Source of the DNA: Nematostella vectensis
Taxonomy: Eukaryota; Cnidaria; Anthozoa; Actiniaria; Edwardsiidae
Assembly (NCBI RefSeq): GCF_932526225.1
Contig: NC_064037.1
Coordinates: 15,438,601 to 15,502,600, forward strand
Length of the DNA stretch: 64,000 nucleotides
Direction: 5' to 3'
The notes under the pieces are model-generated. The model was not told the origin of the DNA, made no database searches, and saw only the letters and a program-made list of their open reading frames with translations. Below, piece after piece: positions 10,101 to 18,730 of the stretch. How positions within the stretch are numbered: position 1 is the stretch's first letter; each line of letters begins with the position of its first letter. The position numbers were made by a program, and so were the translations under genes.

Positions 10101-12521
10101 ATGGCCGACTTCCTGTTTCAAGGCATTGCATAATTAGCTGTGACGTCACGTGAAAACGAAGAATATGTTAAAAATGTAGTTTCCAAAAGGGTATTATATT
10201 GTGGTCTTTATCTGGATCTTTACATTGATCACAGATAATAAGTTTTAAATGCATTTGAACTTTTCAACAGGGCACCAATTGTAAGCACTACTCGCGAGAC
10301 ACGTGTCTCATGCACTTCCCTTGCTGCCCAAAAGATCACTTTTACCCTTGTCACAAATGCCACAATGAAATGATGGAAGATGAAACCTTGTGGAATAACA
10401 AAGCTGACAACGAAAAACAGTCATCCACTGATGAGAATGATATTGATAATGATGACAGTGAAATAAAAAATAAAAATGACAGTAACAAACAGATGGATTC
10501 AGTTGATACCATGGAATCAATAGCTCTGGCGTCATCATCAGAATCAATAAAGCGTCATGGTTCAGTGGATAGCAAGTCAGTGGATTCAGTCAAATGCACT
10601 CACTGCCATGTTGACCAGGAGGTACAGAGATCTTGAAATAATCATGTACATAGCTAGGTGCAGTTCCTGGAAAGGGTAGAAAAAAGAAGGCAAGCACATA
10701 CACAGAGGGGTACACAGGGGGATGCACAGGGTGCACACACACCCCTCCCCCCTTAGTGGCAAAAAGTGGGTAATTTCTTATTAAGGAATCTTAAAATACT
10801 ATGCGTTGATATACTATGATACTTTGCCCCCCCCCCCCCCCCCCCTCGGCCAATCCTGGCTACGCATCAGAAGTGGCTTTTCTATGAAATGTGTATTGTT
10901 TCTTCAAAATCAATTTGGGAGGGGGGGGTGTATCCCCTATATTTGCTATGCAGGGATATGCTGCCAGACAACAGGGTTTTCAACCTTCTTTGGCCCTTAA
11001 AATGATATACCATACATACCAATTTCAATAATGTATCTCTTTGATCATAACTTTTACTTTTTTTGTATTGTAGTTGTCCCAGCATTGCACCTATTGTGAA
11101 AAGAAGTTTGCTTTCTATTTCTGCAATAAATGCAAACTGCTGGGGGACAGTAAGGAGCTTGATCCTTACCATTGTGACAAATGTGGAGTGTGCAGGTGGG
11201 TGGGGCAAATAGCCTAGACAAGGGAAATAGCTTGTGGACAGTTAATAAGGGGAATCACTGCACCTAGGAATCAAGAAATGTACTCGACACTTGAAAACAA
11301 ATCTGTAAACAGATATTAAAGCATATGTAAGCAAGAAAGGTTGGAGGGGAAAAGGATTCCTTCAATTGTCTATTTGCTGATTTATTCACTGATTTTCTAC
11401 ATATTTCAGATAAAGTCTCATCCCCCTTATCCTTACATCATAACCATGATGTCCCGGGGGGGGGGGGGGTCCCTATACAGAGATGCTCGTAGTACCTTAT
11501 GGGAGTCCTCACCCCCCCCCCCCACCCCACCCGCCACCCCAGGGCATGATGTCATATTTATATCCCTGCCCAGAATATGTTTATTCAAGGTTATAACAAA
11601 TTTATTATTATTACAGAGCTTACAAAAGCGAGTACTATCACTGTGATGGCTGCAATTTGTGTATGGACAAAAAACTGTTAAACAACCATAAATGCATTGC
11701 TGACAGCCAAAGTGATGAATGTGCAGTTTGTCTACAGGTACATATAAGTTTAATCCTTAAAAATAATAAACAATCTACCTGCGTTTACCAGGTGTTTTTA
11801 TAGCAAAAAACTGACCTCAAGGGATTTGTAGCCATCATCTTGGAATTTGAGCGATAAAAAACACTGCTATAAAAACACTTGGTTGACGCATGGATTTCAG
11901 GCTAAAATTTTAGTCAAGTTGAGTCTATACATACAGTAGGATGCTATGGATGGGTGCAGAGGGTATGCTACATCCGTACCAAAATTGTCAAACTTTACAA
12001 AAGAAATTAATTTCCATACATTTCATGTAAGTTAAGGCATGATTTTTATACAGGAACTCCCCTCCCCTTGAAGAATATTTTTCTGGGGGAGGGGGTGTCC
12101 CCTCTGCTAGTCACTTTCTTTTTTTGTGTTTCACCAAATCTTTGCAAGTTTTTCCAAGACCATCCCATTTGAAAATCCAGGTACCCCCCCCCCCCCCCCC
12201 CCCGCTTTCTGCTCTTGAGTGAAATGGTCTACATGATGCATTTGCAGGAAGTATTTTCTGGATGTCTGGTGTTTCCATGTGGACACAAGGTACACGAGGA
12301 CTGTGCACTAAACTTGGTCATGACAGGGAACAGGTAATGGATTGGCAATTGTAGATTTTAGCCCATTCTGGTCAGATCTGTAAAACAGGAAAAGCATTAT
12401 AATGAGCTTTTTTATGTCTTTCTTTAGCATCAACTGTCCTGTTTGTCGTCAGCCATTTCTGGATCTCAATTCAAAAAAACCTGGACTTGTCAAAAGACTT
12501 TGGCGGTGGTGGAATTCCTGA
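7118..12521 (+). CDS. RCHY1-like: CHY zinc finger/RING-H2 E3 ligase, copy 1
   Basis: Exons: about 7097-7198, 10271-10621, 11074-11195, 11617-11737, 12248-12333 and 12428-12521, with intact frames; about 284 aa from the ATG at 7118 (274 from 7148). A CHY-type zinc module starts at CKHYSRDTCLMHFPCC. It is interrupted by about 70 Asp/Asn/Ser-rich residues and resumes at CTHCHV and HCTYCEKKF. Next come the CTCHY-like cysteine cluster (YHCDKCGVCR, YYHCDGCNLC) and a RING-H2 (CAVC, PCGHKVHEDC, CPVC). RCHY1/Pirh2 has the same order but adds a C-terminal zinc ribbon; here the protein stops about 15 residues after the RING. By family it should transfer ubiquitin to target proteins. Intron 2 holds the DNA transposon 7465-10165. 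The N-terminus is uncertain, because the peptide matching copy 2 (EKVD-RD) is in another frame. Confidence 0.85.
7547..9340 (+). CDS. SWIM-YqaJ nuclease-PHD protein of the transposon
   Basis: One uninterrupted ORF of 597 aa starting ATGGCGACC about 15 bases inside the terminal repeat. A SWIM zinc finger (CNCMAGLSEACSH) is at about 144-156. A YqaJ/lambda-exonuclease-like domain at about 325-500 shows WFSQRAARITASKF, GASPDG, CEIKCPY and YYHQVQCQLF; the D, E and K residues fit the PD-(D/E)XK nuclease core. A C-terminal PHD finger at about 547-594 shows CFCQED, WFHMDCVG and WICTYC. The intact frame suggests recent activity or selection. It lies inside an intron of the CHY-RING gene in the same orientation. 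It most likely serves transposition, although a co-opted host gene is possible. Confidence 0.85.
   Translation: MATANISSVNSVTFSEYYSPLAGPTKERYREKVNLCGFDPYLLKPSQCSDDLADFTCVEYPDIVNYLVLQTSWATGQQMKAYKSLEAYNFFVSGWVNSILTKKVTSPTRILVTGRINHSQRSRATPLKSWFLAEKSGEVIVAHCNCMAGLSEACSHIGALLFAVQAGARMLSSTTCTQEKGKWIMPSYVKEIPYMPVSEMDLTSAKRLRKQIDEPETVKLTSIKQRSDIEMPSVEERTDFYNELSGHCKSAILSLIPTHNTLYMPHEVNQDLPKTVIEQIQLKYSTYKICDAIQQIDEVFECLTVSDKEAEAIESTTRDQSDSKLWFSQRAARITASKFKACCSTNPEFPSRSLVKVICYPEAHKFSSAATKWGIDNECKARESYSFAIASDHLNLSVADCGFYINVKWPFLGASPDGLVMCDCCGIGLCEIKCPYKHRNTTIAESLNDKGFCLHMIEHGSIQLNTNHQYYHQVQCQLFVTDTAYCDFVVWTEEDLFCQRILPDEEFWNTNLPKAISFFKKGLLPEVLKSICCEPSELAQDSDEDGPWCFCQEDIEESMLVRWDKTNCSIKWFHMDCVGLSIVPNGEWICTYCLELR
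9786..10011 (-). CDS. THAP-domain exon (first exon of lost transposase)
   Basis: Starts ATG at 10011 and reads 75 residues to a good donor (GTGAGT) after HFISG. The C2CH pattern of THAP DNA-binding domains is visible: CAVKGC, then FRFFRFP, RKWL and VCSNHF. The rest of the expected protein is absent, because the convergent YqaJ gene ends only about 450 bp away. The exon therefore probably once began a THAP-transposase and is now orphaned. Confidence 0.7.
10700..10862 (-). repeat. Poly-G/poly-C bounded MITE, copy 2 (inverted)
   Basis: The reverse complement matches 5104-5277, with GGAATCTTAAAATACTATG and a C18 run before TCGGCCAATCCTGGC. It lies in an intron of CHY-RING copy 1. Further G or C runs at 10920, 11457, 11512 and 12183 are in the following introns. 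Confidence 0.6.
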
Positions 12522-14274
12522 AGAAGTAGCTAAAAGCCATCCTGTGCTGATAGCTTGAAAAAAACATAAAACAAAACAGATTTTCAGACTAGATTAAATC
12601 ACCTTTAACTATCAGATAGTTTACAGGGTTCTGGCTGGGATTTGCTGAAATGAAATGTGTGGCATATGGATTTTATGCAAATAATGTAGTTAATCCAGTG
12701 CTATGGTACCCATAGTGGCCGAGGGTCCATTGTATGCAATTCGACCCCATTTGACAAATCTGGCCACGATTCTTTGAGCTGTGGACGTTCTACCTCTAAG
12801 AGTCTGCCACAAAATTACATCACCTTCCTCTTTGAACAAATGGCCGTATACCATGTATATTCTTTATGTCCCGGATAAGGGCAGATACAGGGGGGGGGGG
12901 GGGATTTTAGAGAAAAAAAAAACAATTGAAAAGTCATCACTTTGTTTGAAGAAAATAAGTGTCTGAGGGACATAAGGTACTGTCTATGTACCTTCTCCTG
13001 CTTGACTTTGCTGACATGTGATGCATGGTTAGATCAATGGGACCTACCAAGAACCATTGGATCAGTTAAAAGCCGTCTATCTGGCTATTATCCATCCCCT
13101 GAAGGCACTTATTCAGCCCTAATTTCAAAATGCTTTATATCTCTAGATAAAAAGGTGCCTTTTAACAATGTTAATCCTCCCAGAACCAGAACAAAACAAG
13201 CAGTCAATCATAAAATTGTGTGGAAGGTAGTCAGTTATTGTAGCTTCCCTTTCTAACGGTCAGTCATCAAACCCATCATCGGAGTCTATTGAGTGCAGCA
13301 AGCCTAGGCAAGGTGCTCATCCGGAGGAGGAGCATATCCATTTTTTTTCCTATTAGGCAAGAAGCTCACTTAGAGGGCAGGGGCGTATCCAGGGGGGGTG
13401 GCCCAGGGCGCCCGCCCCCCCCCCCCCCCTTATAGCAGCCAAAAATACAGTAAATGTATGAGACATTATCTAAACTGCAGGAAAAAATGCCTTTGAAATG
13501 ACCCTTTGGGCCCCCTCCTGTTAAAAACCCTGGCTACGCCGCTGGGAGAGGCGCTTACTTGGGGGAGGCGCTTTTTCGAGCAACTACAGTAAAAAGATAT
13601 TGAAATAAAATAATTGAATCGACTTGTGACAGGCATGAGCTGATCTGGCACGAGGTGATCTCTGAATCCATACCATGGCCCATGAAATAAAATAAACGCC
13701 AAACCCCCTCCCCCAAGCAGCCGAAACTACAATTGAAAACCTTTTCCTTCATCCATCTTTGACACGTACTTTTGTACTTGTCGAGTAAAAAATCATGTGA
13801 TGAAGTGTACCGTTGAGTCTGTTATCCATTTCGAGCACAAATAATAAGAGAGGATAGAGTTGTGAAATGGTTAACTATAGTTCCAATATCTTTATACCCC
13901 TAAAGCAACGCCCCCCCTCCTCCTCATGGTAGAGGGTACTTTATTTCTAATGGTTATTTCGAGATTTCTTCAGATGATTTGTCTATAAAAACAGGAAAAA
14001 AAGGTGTGGCTGAACAGGGATCTTTATTAATTCCTTCTATGCCATACATTTAACGTAACGACCCCAACTCCCTTTTCTGCTACAACTGACCCCAGAGATA
14101 GTGGGCGCTTGGACATTCACCTTTCCTAATTCAACGTACGTAGACAGTGACCAAGTGCTTATCTCCTAATTTTTTGCTATCAACTGCTGATAATATATAC
14201 CTAGACATCAAACTAATCTAGTGGTCAACTTAATTGTGCCTTTTATCAGCGCACTTTCAGGATCGGCTGCTTCA
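12522..14274. other. Gene-poor spacer with repeat debris
   Basis: There is no convincing gene between CHY-RING copy 1 and gene B. A G14 run (12890), a GGGGCGTATCCAGG element end with a C run (13380-13435) and a CCCCTCCTCCTC tract (13910) look like remains of poly-G MITEs. The last part, 14208-14274, is the 3' flank of gene B and is duplicated at 27222-27281. Confidence 0.45.
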
Positions 14275-17200
14275 TTAGAGCACTGGGTTGACCCTCCCAA
14301 GGCTGTCAATTTCGTGTTGTAAGTGGTTTATGTTATGCCTTTGATGGAAATCTTGCAATTTTTGATCTGAAAATGAAAGTAATCATTCTTTACTGGTCTG
14401 CCGGAAGGGAAGCTTCTTCAGTTTTGCCAGGGAAAGGGGGGGACTCTCCATAAAAGTAGACGGGGGATGATCGTCCTATCTTTAGGGTATATAATTCTAC
14501 CAATTGCTATCCCTTAAGGGGTATTCGAAATTTTCCACATCTGTTATTCCTCAGGGGGTCTCACGCTAGTGATCCATTACATCCTTATAGCAACTGCACA
14601 TGAATGTAGTCAGGAAAGAGATATGTTTAGAACTGCAATTCAGGAAAACTAAATGTGTTTATTTCCAGTGCCGTTGAGTTAGAAATTGCTTCCTAATGTC
14701 CTATCTCTTAGGGTTGTATCTTGCTGACGATCACCCAGTCTGTTTTTATGGAAGTCCCCCCGGGGTGTTTTGGCTCTAGCCTTTGATCTGGTTTGGGCAT
14801 AGGCTCGGTTTCCAGCTGTGGTTACGTCGAGCGCTTCTCCTCCGCTGACGAGATGGGAGAGGACCGCGGGCGCACCGAAACCATCACGGCTGGAAACCGA
14901 GCCTGTGGGCATCATGACTTGTACACGATAAGCATTAGTGCCCAATCCTTCACAAACTGCGTAACACAGGGATACTATAACATTTTAAGTAGGTGAAGGG
15001 GGGGGGGGGGGGTCCATGTTCTTTCAAAGTATCTTGTCCTAACAACCTAGTGCAGCATCATGCTATTTGAGTAAACACAACGCACTACGAGCTGCGGCTA
15101 TCTAGCTATAGGGCCAGAGTAGTGCTGGATAAATATATTCTCGATTAAAATTATGTTCATTTTGCTCTTCGGGAACAATAAAAATCTTTAGATTGCCCGG
15201 GTTATAGATGTAGATACTTACTTGTGAGCTGGGAGTTCTGGTACTCCACGTCTTCTATCATAATCAACTTCATGTCCCTAAATGCCTTTTCGGCCTTGTC
15301 TAGGGTTTCAATCATCTGCCTTTTCTTGGAGGCATCTGTTATAAAATACCAAGTAAAAAGATATATATACCCAGAAGAATGCGTAGATAATATATGCAGG
15401 CATATCAAAACCTAACTAAACTAAAATTTACAAATTTACCTCCCGCCATATGGCTTATATATTGGTGCCCCCCACTTTGGGTCGGCATTTGCCCCCCCCC
15501 CCCCCCTCCACTTCGGGAAATCCTTGATCCCCCCTGGATGTGTGCAATCTGATAGCAAATAGTGAGCTGTGTGCCCTACCTGATGACTGCCTGTGACGAG
15601 AAACTTCTTCATTTCCGGCTCGGAAACTGAAGCGATCCCTATGGGTCTTTAACATAAGAGGAGCAAAATAGATAAATAAATGAATGAATGAATGAATGAA
15701 TTAATGAATGAATGAATACATAAATACATAAAAAATAAATAAATACATACATAAGTACATAAATAAATAAAAAATAAAATAAATAAATAAATCCATAAAT
15801 CCATAAAAAAAATAGATTATAAATAAACAATAAATATAAATAAATATATTATGAGATTCCGTAATGAATGTGAAACAATGCTAACTTATTTTAGCTACAG
15901 TAAAAACCCATGTAAGTATAAGAAAATAACATTATAAGCACCCTCTTTACAAGTTTCCGCTCGTCGCCAGGTCGCGGAATTTTGGATGAGCGTTACTGGA
16001 CGAGACGTACCCAGGGTAGAAATAGAGACCATAATTTAAAAACTCTACCTCTTCTTCAACAAAAGTTAAGAATTTTTACACTAAATTTAACTGTTTAGGC
16101 TAACTTGAAAAAAAAACTTAGGTTCTCATACGTGTATTTTTACTGTTACCTGGTGCAATTCATATGATTATGTCTTTTAATTACAACTTTACCCTTTAAC
16201 CAGATGAAACGCTCTTTACACTTTACCCAAGATCAAACGCTCTTTACACTTTACCCAAGATGAAACCCTTTTTTACACTTTACCCTAGATGAAACCCTCT
16301 TTACACTTTACCCTAGATGAAACCCTCTTTACACTTTACCCTAGATGAAACCCTCTTTACACTTTACCCAAGATGAAACCCTCTTTACACTTTACCCTAG
16401 ATGAAACCCTCTTTACACTTTACCCAGATGAAACCCTCTTTACACTTTACCCAAAGATGAAACCCTCTTTACACTTTACCCAAGATGGAACCCTCTTTAC
16501 ACTTTACCCAAGATGAAACCCTCTTTACACTTTACCCAAGATGAAACCCTCTTTACACTTTACCCAAGATGAAACCCTCTTTAAAATCCTACCTCTACAA
16601 TCACTCTCTCTGTCCCGGTGTTTGTGTTTTGTTGGACCTCTTGGGCTTGTCTTTCGTTCTCGCTTTCGTAGGACACGTGAATACTGCCAAATATTTTCTT
16701 AAAAGCGTCCGCCATGCTGGAGAACAGGTTTTTGACGGATTGCCAAAGCCATTTCAAGCCCTCCGCCACGTAATTCAAACCAGTAGCAGCCCAGTTGCTG
16801 ATTGTTGTGAGCACACCTCCCATATTTAATCAATCTGTGCGAGAAACATATACAGTGGAATCTGGATTTTACGATGTGCCTCGGGAGAAAGAAAATGTAT
16901 CGTAAATCGAGGTATCGTTGAAAGAGGTCTTCAACGATATAAAGGAAAATCCCTTGAAAATATCGTTGTAGCGTGCGAGGTCGGGTTAATCATCAACTTT
17001 TACAAAATAATAATATTGTAACTGTACTCTGTGTAAGACTGTACAGTTACTCTCTGAAAACTGTAATCTGCATCTAACAAGGTCTGTTAAGTCAAGAAAA
17101 TCGATTAACTGAACTGTACGTGTGTTGTGTCTTCAGTTTTTCTCTCTTTGTTGATAGACAGAATCAGTAATATCGTTGTATCGAGGCCAAAATTACGCTT

Positions 17201-17530
17201 GGGAGAACAGATTTATATCGTAAACTCAAGAATATCGTTGTATCCAATATCGTTAGATCGAGGTAATTTCTCATAAATTTCACTGTATTTTCGCCGGGAG
17301 AAAGGAACGTCATCTTAAAATCGGAAGGTAGAAAAGTTTTTACGGTATACGATGCTTGGATGCTTGGAGTTTTTTTTTATCGGGACTTGATAGCTTAATA
17401 TCGGGACTTGATAGCCACAAAAAATGAACATTAATTTGATTTATATTTTATCTTAATTCCCTATATCCATATTGAAAGAAAATGTCTACTTACATTTAGT
17501 TTTGGAGCTCTTCCAAGAAGCGTCACTCCC
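14275..17530 (-). CDS. Small amphipathic/coiled-coil protein, paralogue B
   Basis: Same architecture as gene A. A 5'UTR exon ends at 17494 (donor GTAAGTAG); coding exons are 16593-16823, 15580-15646, 15222-15335 and 14275-14366, with phases 0, 1 and 1; 167 aa. Features shared with A are KWLWQSVKNLF near residue 24, VIVE at the first junction (A has QTVE), THRDR opening exon 2 (A has THKDE), a heptad-like exon 3 (KKRQMIETLDKAEKAF) and the end GRVNPVL. The N-terminal 45 residues are amphipathic and Trp/Lys-rich; there is no signal peptide. Sequence divergence with a fully conserved exon plan argues for two functional genes. Function unknown; the promoter suggests induction through NF-kB. Confidence 0.82.
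14436..14764. mobile_element. MITE F2 with CTATCTCTTAGGG repeats, copy 1
   Basis: Terminal inverted repeats: GGGGGGACTCTCCATAAAAG and, at the right, CTGTTTTTATGGAAGTCCCC. Inside are spaced TATCTYTTAGGGT motifs in both directions. It lies in the last intron of gene B. A longer copy is at 39261-39736. Confidence 0.7.
15660..15850 (+). repeat. AATG/AAAT-type microsatellite
   Basis: Runs of AATG, then ATAC and AAAT tetranucleotides in an intron of gene B, immediately upstream (in gene sense) of the exon at 15580-15646. Confidence 0.85.
16198..16592 (+). repeat. 28-bp minisatellite at a splice donor
   Basis: About 13 tandem units of AGATGAAACCCTCTTTACAC plus TTTACCCA, with small variants. The last unit runs into the 5' splice site of the first coding exon of gene B (donor beside 16593), so the intron begins about 10 bases before the array. 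Confidence 0.9.
16851..17287. mobile_element. pogo/Tigger-like MITE
   Basis: TA dinucleotides flank CAGTGGAATCTGGATTTTAC at the left and TCGATCTAACGATATT...TTTCACTG at the right. Ends of this type are characteristic of pogo/Tigger mariner relatives. There is no transposase ORF. It lies in the 5'UTR intron of gene B. Confidence 0.6.
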
Positions 17531-17592
17531 AACAGTATACGAATGTAAAGACGATAAGTTTATAGACATTCTAATCGAGGGAAAGTCCCTAC
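17494..17592 (-). promoter_or_regulatory. Core promoter of gene B: TATA box plus canonical kB site
   Basis: On the minus strand, GGGACTTTCC (17580-17589), the textbook NF-kB site, lies about 16 bases upstream of TATAAA (17559-17564). The short 5'UTR exon follows and ends at the donor beside 17494. Gene A has the same kB-TATA-exon layout with a different kB sequence. Confidence 0.7.
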
Positions 17593-17759
17593 TAGTGGAG
17601 TGCCCTGTTACCAATAATAACATTGCTAAAAGTAAAAGATATATTTTTTAAAGGCTCCCATTTACTTAATAAGATCATATTCAAGATAATACCAATTTTC
17701 AAGATATCAATCTAAAAAAAGTGCGCTGTTATATTTTTGTATTTGATTTTTGCCTTGAG

Positions 17760-18147
17760 TTTGGATCTTTCTAGAATATTCGGCGCTGCCCTGCCATGCG
17801 GAGAAGGGGAAATTCCCTCCTCGTGTTGTTTTGAGTGATAGCCGCAAGTGTAAACATTTCGCCTAATTACGACCCATTCCCTCTTTACGAAAGATTTGCA
17901 CTGCGATATATCTTGTAAAGGAAATCATACTGCTCGTATACAAAATAATGATCAACAGATGGATTCAATTTATAGCTGGAGCTAGTTTTGAAGAACAGAT
18001 ATATGAGATTCCTTGAACGCTCAGCAAAAACTCGCGGGGCTTTCCCTAATTCTTGGAAGCCAGGTGTCTGTAGGGGAAGTCCCTGACGTCATTCCCACTG
18101 CAGCTCTTTCTTCGCACAAGAACAACAGATCTTGAAGCCGAGTCATG
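17760..18147. promoter_or_regulatory. Divergent regulatory block, copy 2
   Basis: Matches 6500-6850 in order: ATGCGGAG and GGGGAAATTCCC (17816-17827), GTGTTGTTTTGA, AACTCGCGGGGCTTTCCCTA (GGGGCTTTCC at 18036-18045) and CCTGACGTCAT (CRE at 18084-18091). Just beyond, at 18152, the LTR element begins and cuts this block off from CHY-RING copy 2. Confidence 0.65.
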
Positions 18148-18151
18148 CATG

Positions 18152-18328
18152 TGTTACCTTATAATTTGTGAAAACTCGAGTAACATTAAAAATAAACCGA
18201 AAATAAACCACACAGAAACAAACATGGCGGTCAACACGTTTTCTTCCTCTTCTACCCACACTGCATTATGGGTAATACAATATTTTTCTATGGGGGGGAT
18301 GGGCAAGTGCTTAATTCCAAGGGTAACA
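18152..18328 (-). repeat. 3' LTR
   Basis: Starts TGTTACC and ends GGTAACA in plus-strand reading; 177 bp. Differs from the other LTR chiefly in a shorter interrupted G run. Confidence 0.92.
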
Positions 18329-18730
18329 CACTTCCCCCCTGAAAAGATGTCGTCCTCGACATTTAAGTTACTAGTATGTTTCAATACTACAATGCAACTG
18401 AGGAAAAAAAAAATCTGACTACTCTACTATTTCAATGTTCAGTTCCATGAAGGCATGGTGTAGGGTGATCAAGTCCAACCATGGCTTCCACTTGTTTCTT
18501 CATACAGCTGTATCTTGCTTATTCTTTACTCTACAGTTCTCTTGCACAATGTCATTGCCACGTAAATACCCAATGCTGCTCAAGGTCTTACACCTTGTTA
18601 CCTACACTATTTGCTAGGCTATACTAGTATTATTCAACTAGTGTCTCTAACTAGACCGTTTTTTTTCTTTTCTTTTTCTTGTAACAAACAAACAAATATA
18701 AGTCAAGTAAGTGTACTAGTGTACTTGTTA

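Larger units (their letters stand above)
7465..10165. mobile_element. THAP/YqaJ DNA transposon (ISL2EU/Harbinger-like), defective
   Basis: The ends are inverted: ATTCTTCGTTT...CACGTGAC, then GCCATTGCTGGTGGACCA at the left (about 7466-7532), mirrored at about 10080-10164. It carries a plus-strand YqaJ/SWIM/PHD gene and a minus-strand THAP exon, facing each other. From established knowledge, ISL2EU/IS4EU elements pair a transposase with a YqaJ-like nuclease; the assignment needs a search. Only about 400 bp separates the two ORFs, so no DDE transposase domain can be present. The matching intron of CHY-RING copy 2 (25337-25809) lacks the element. Confidence 0.75.
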
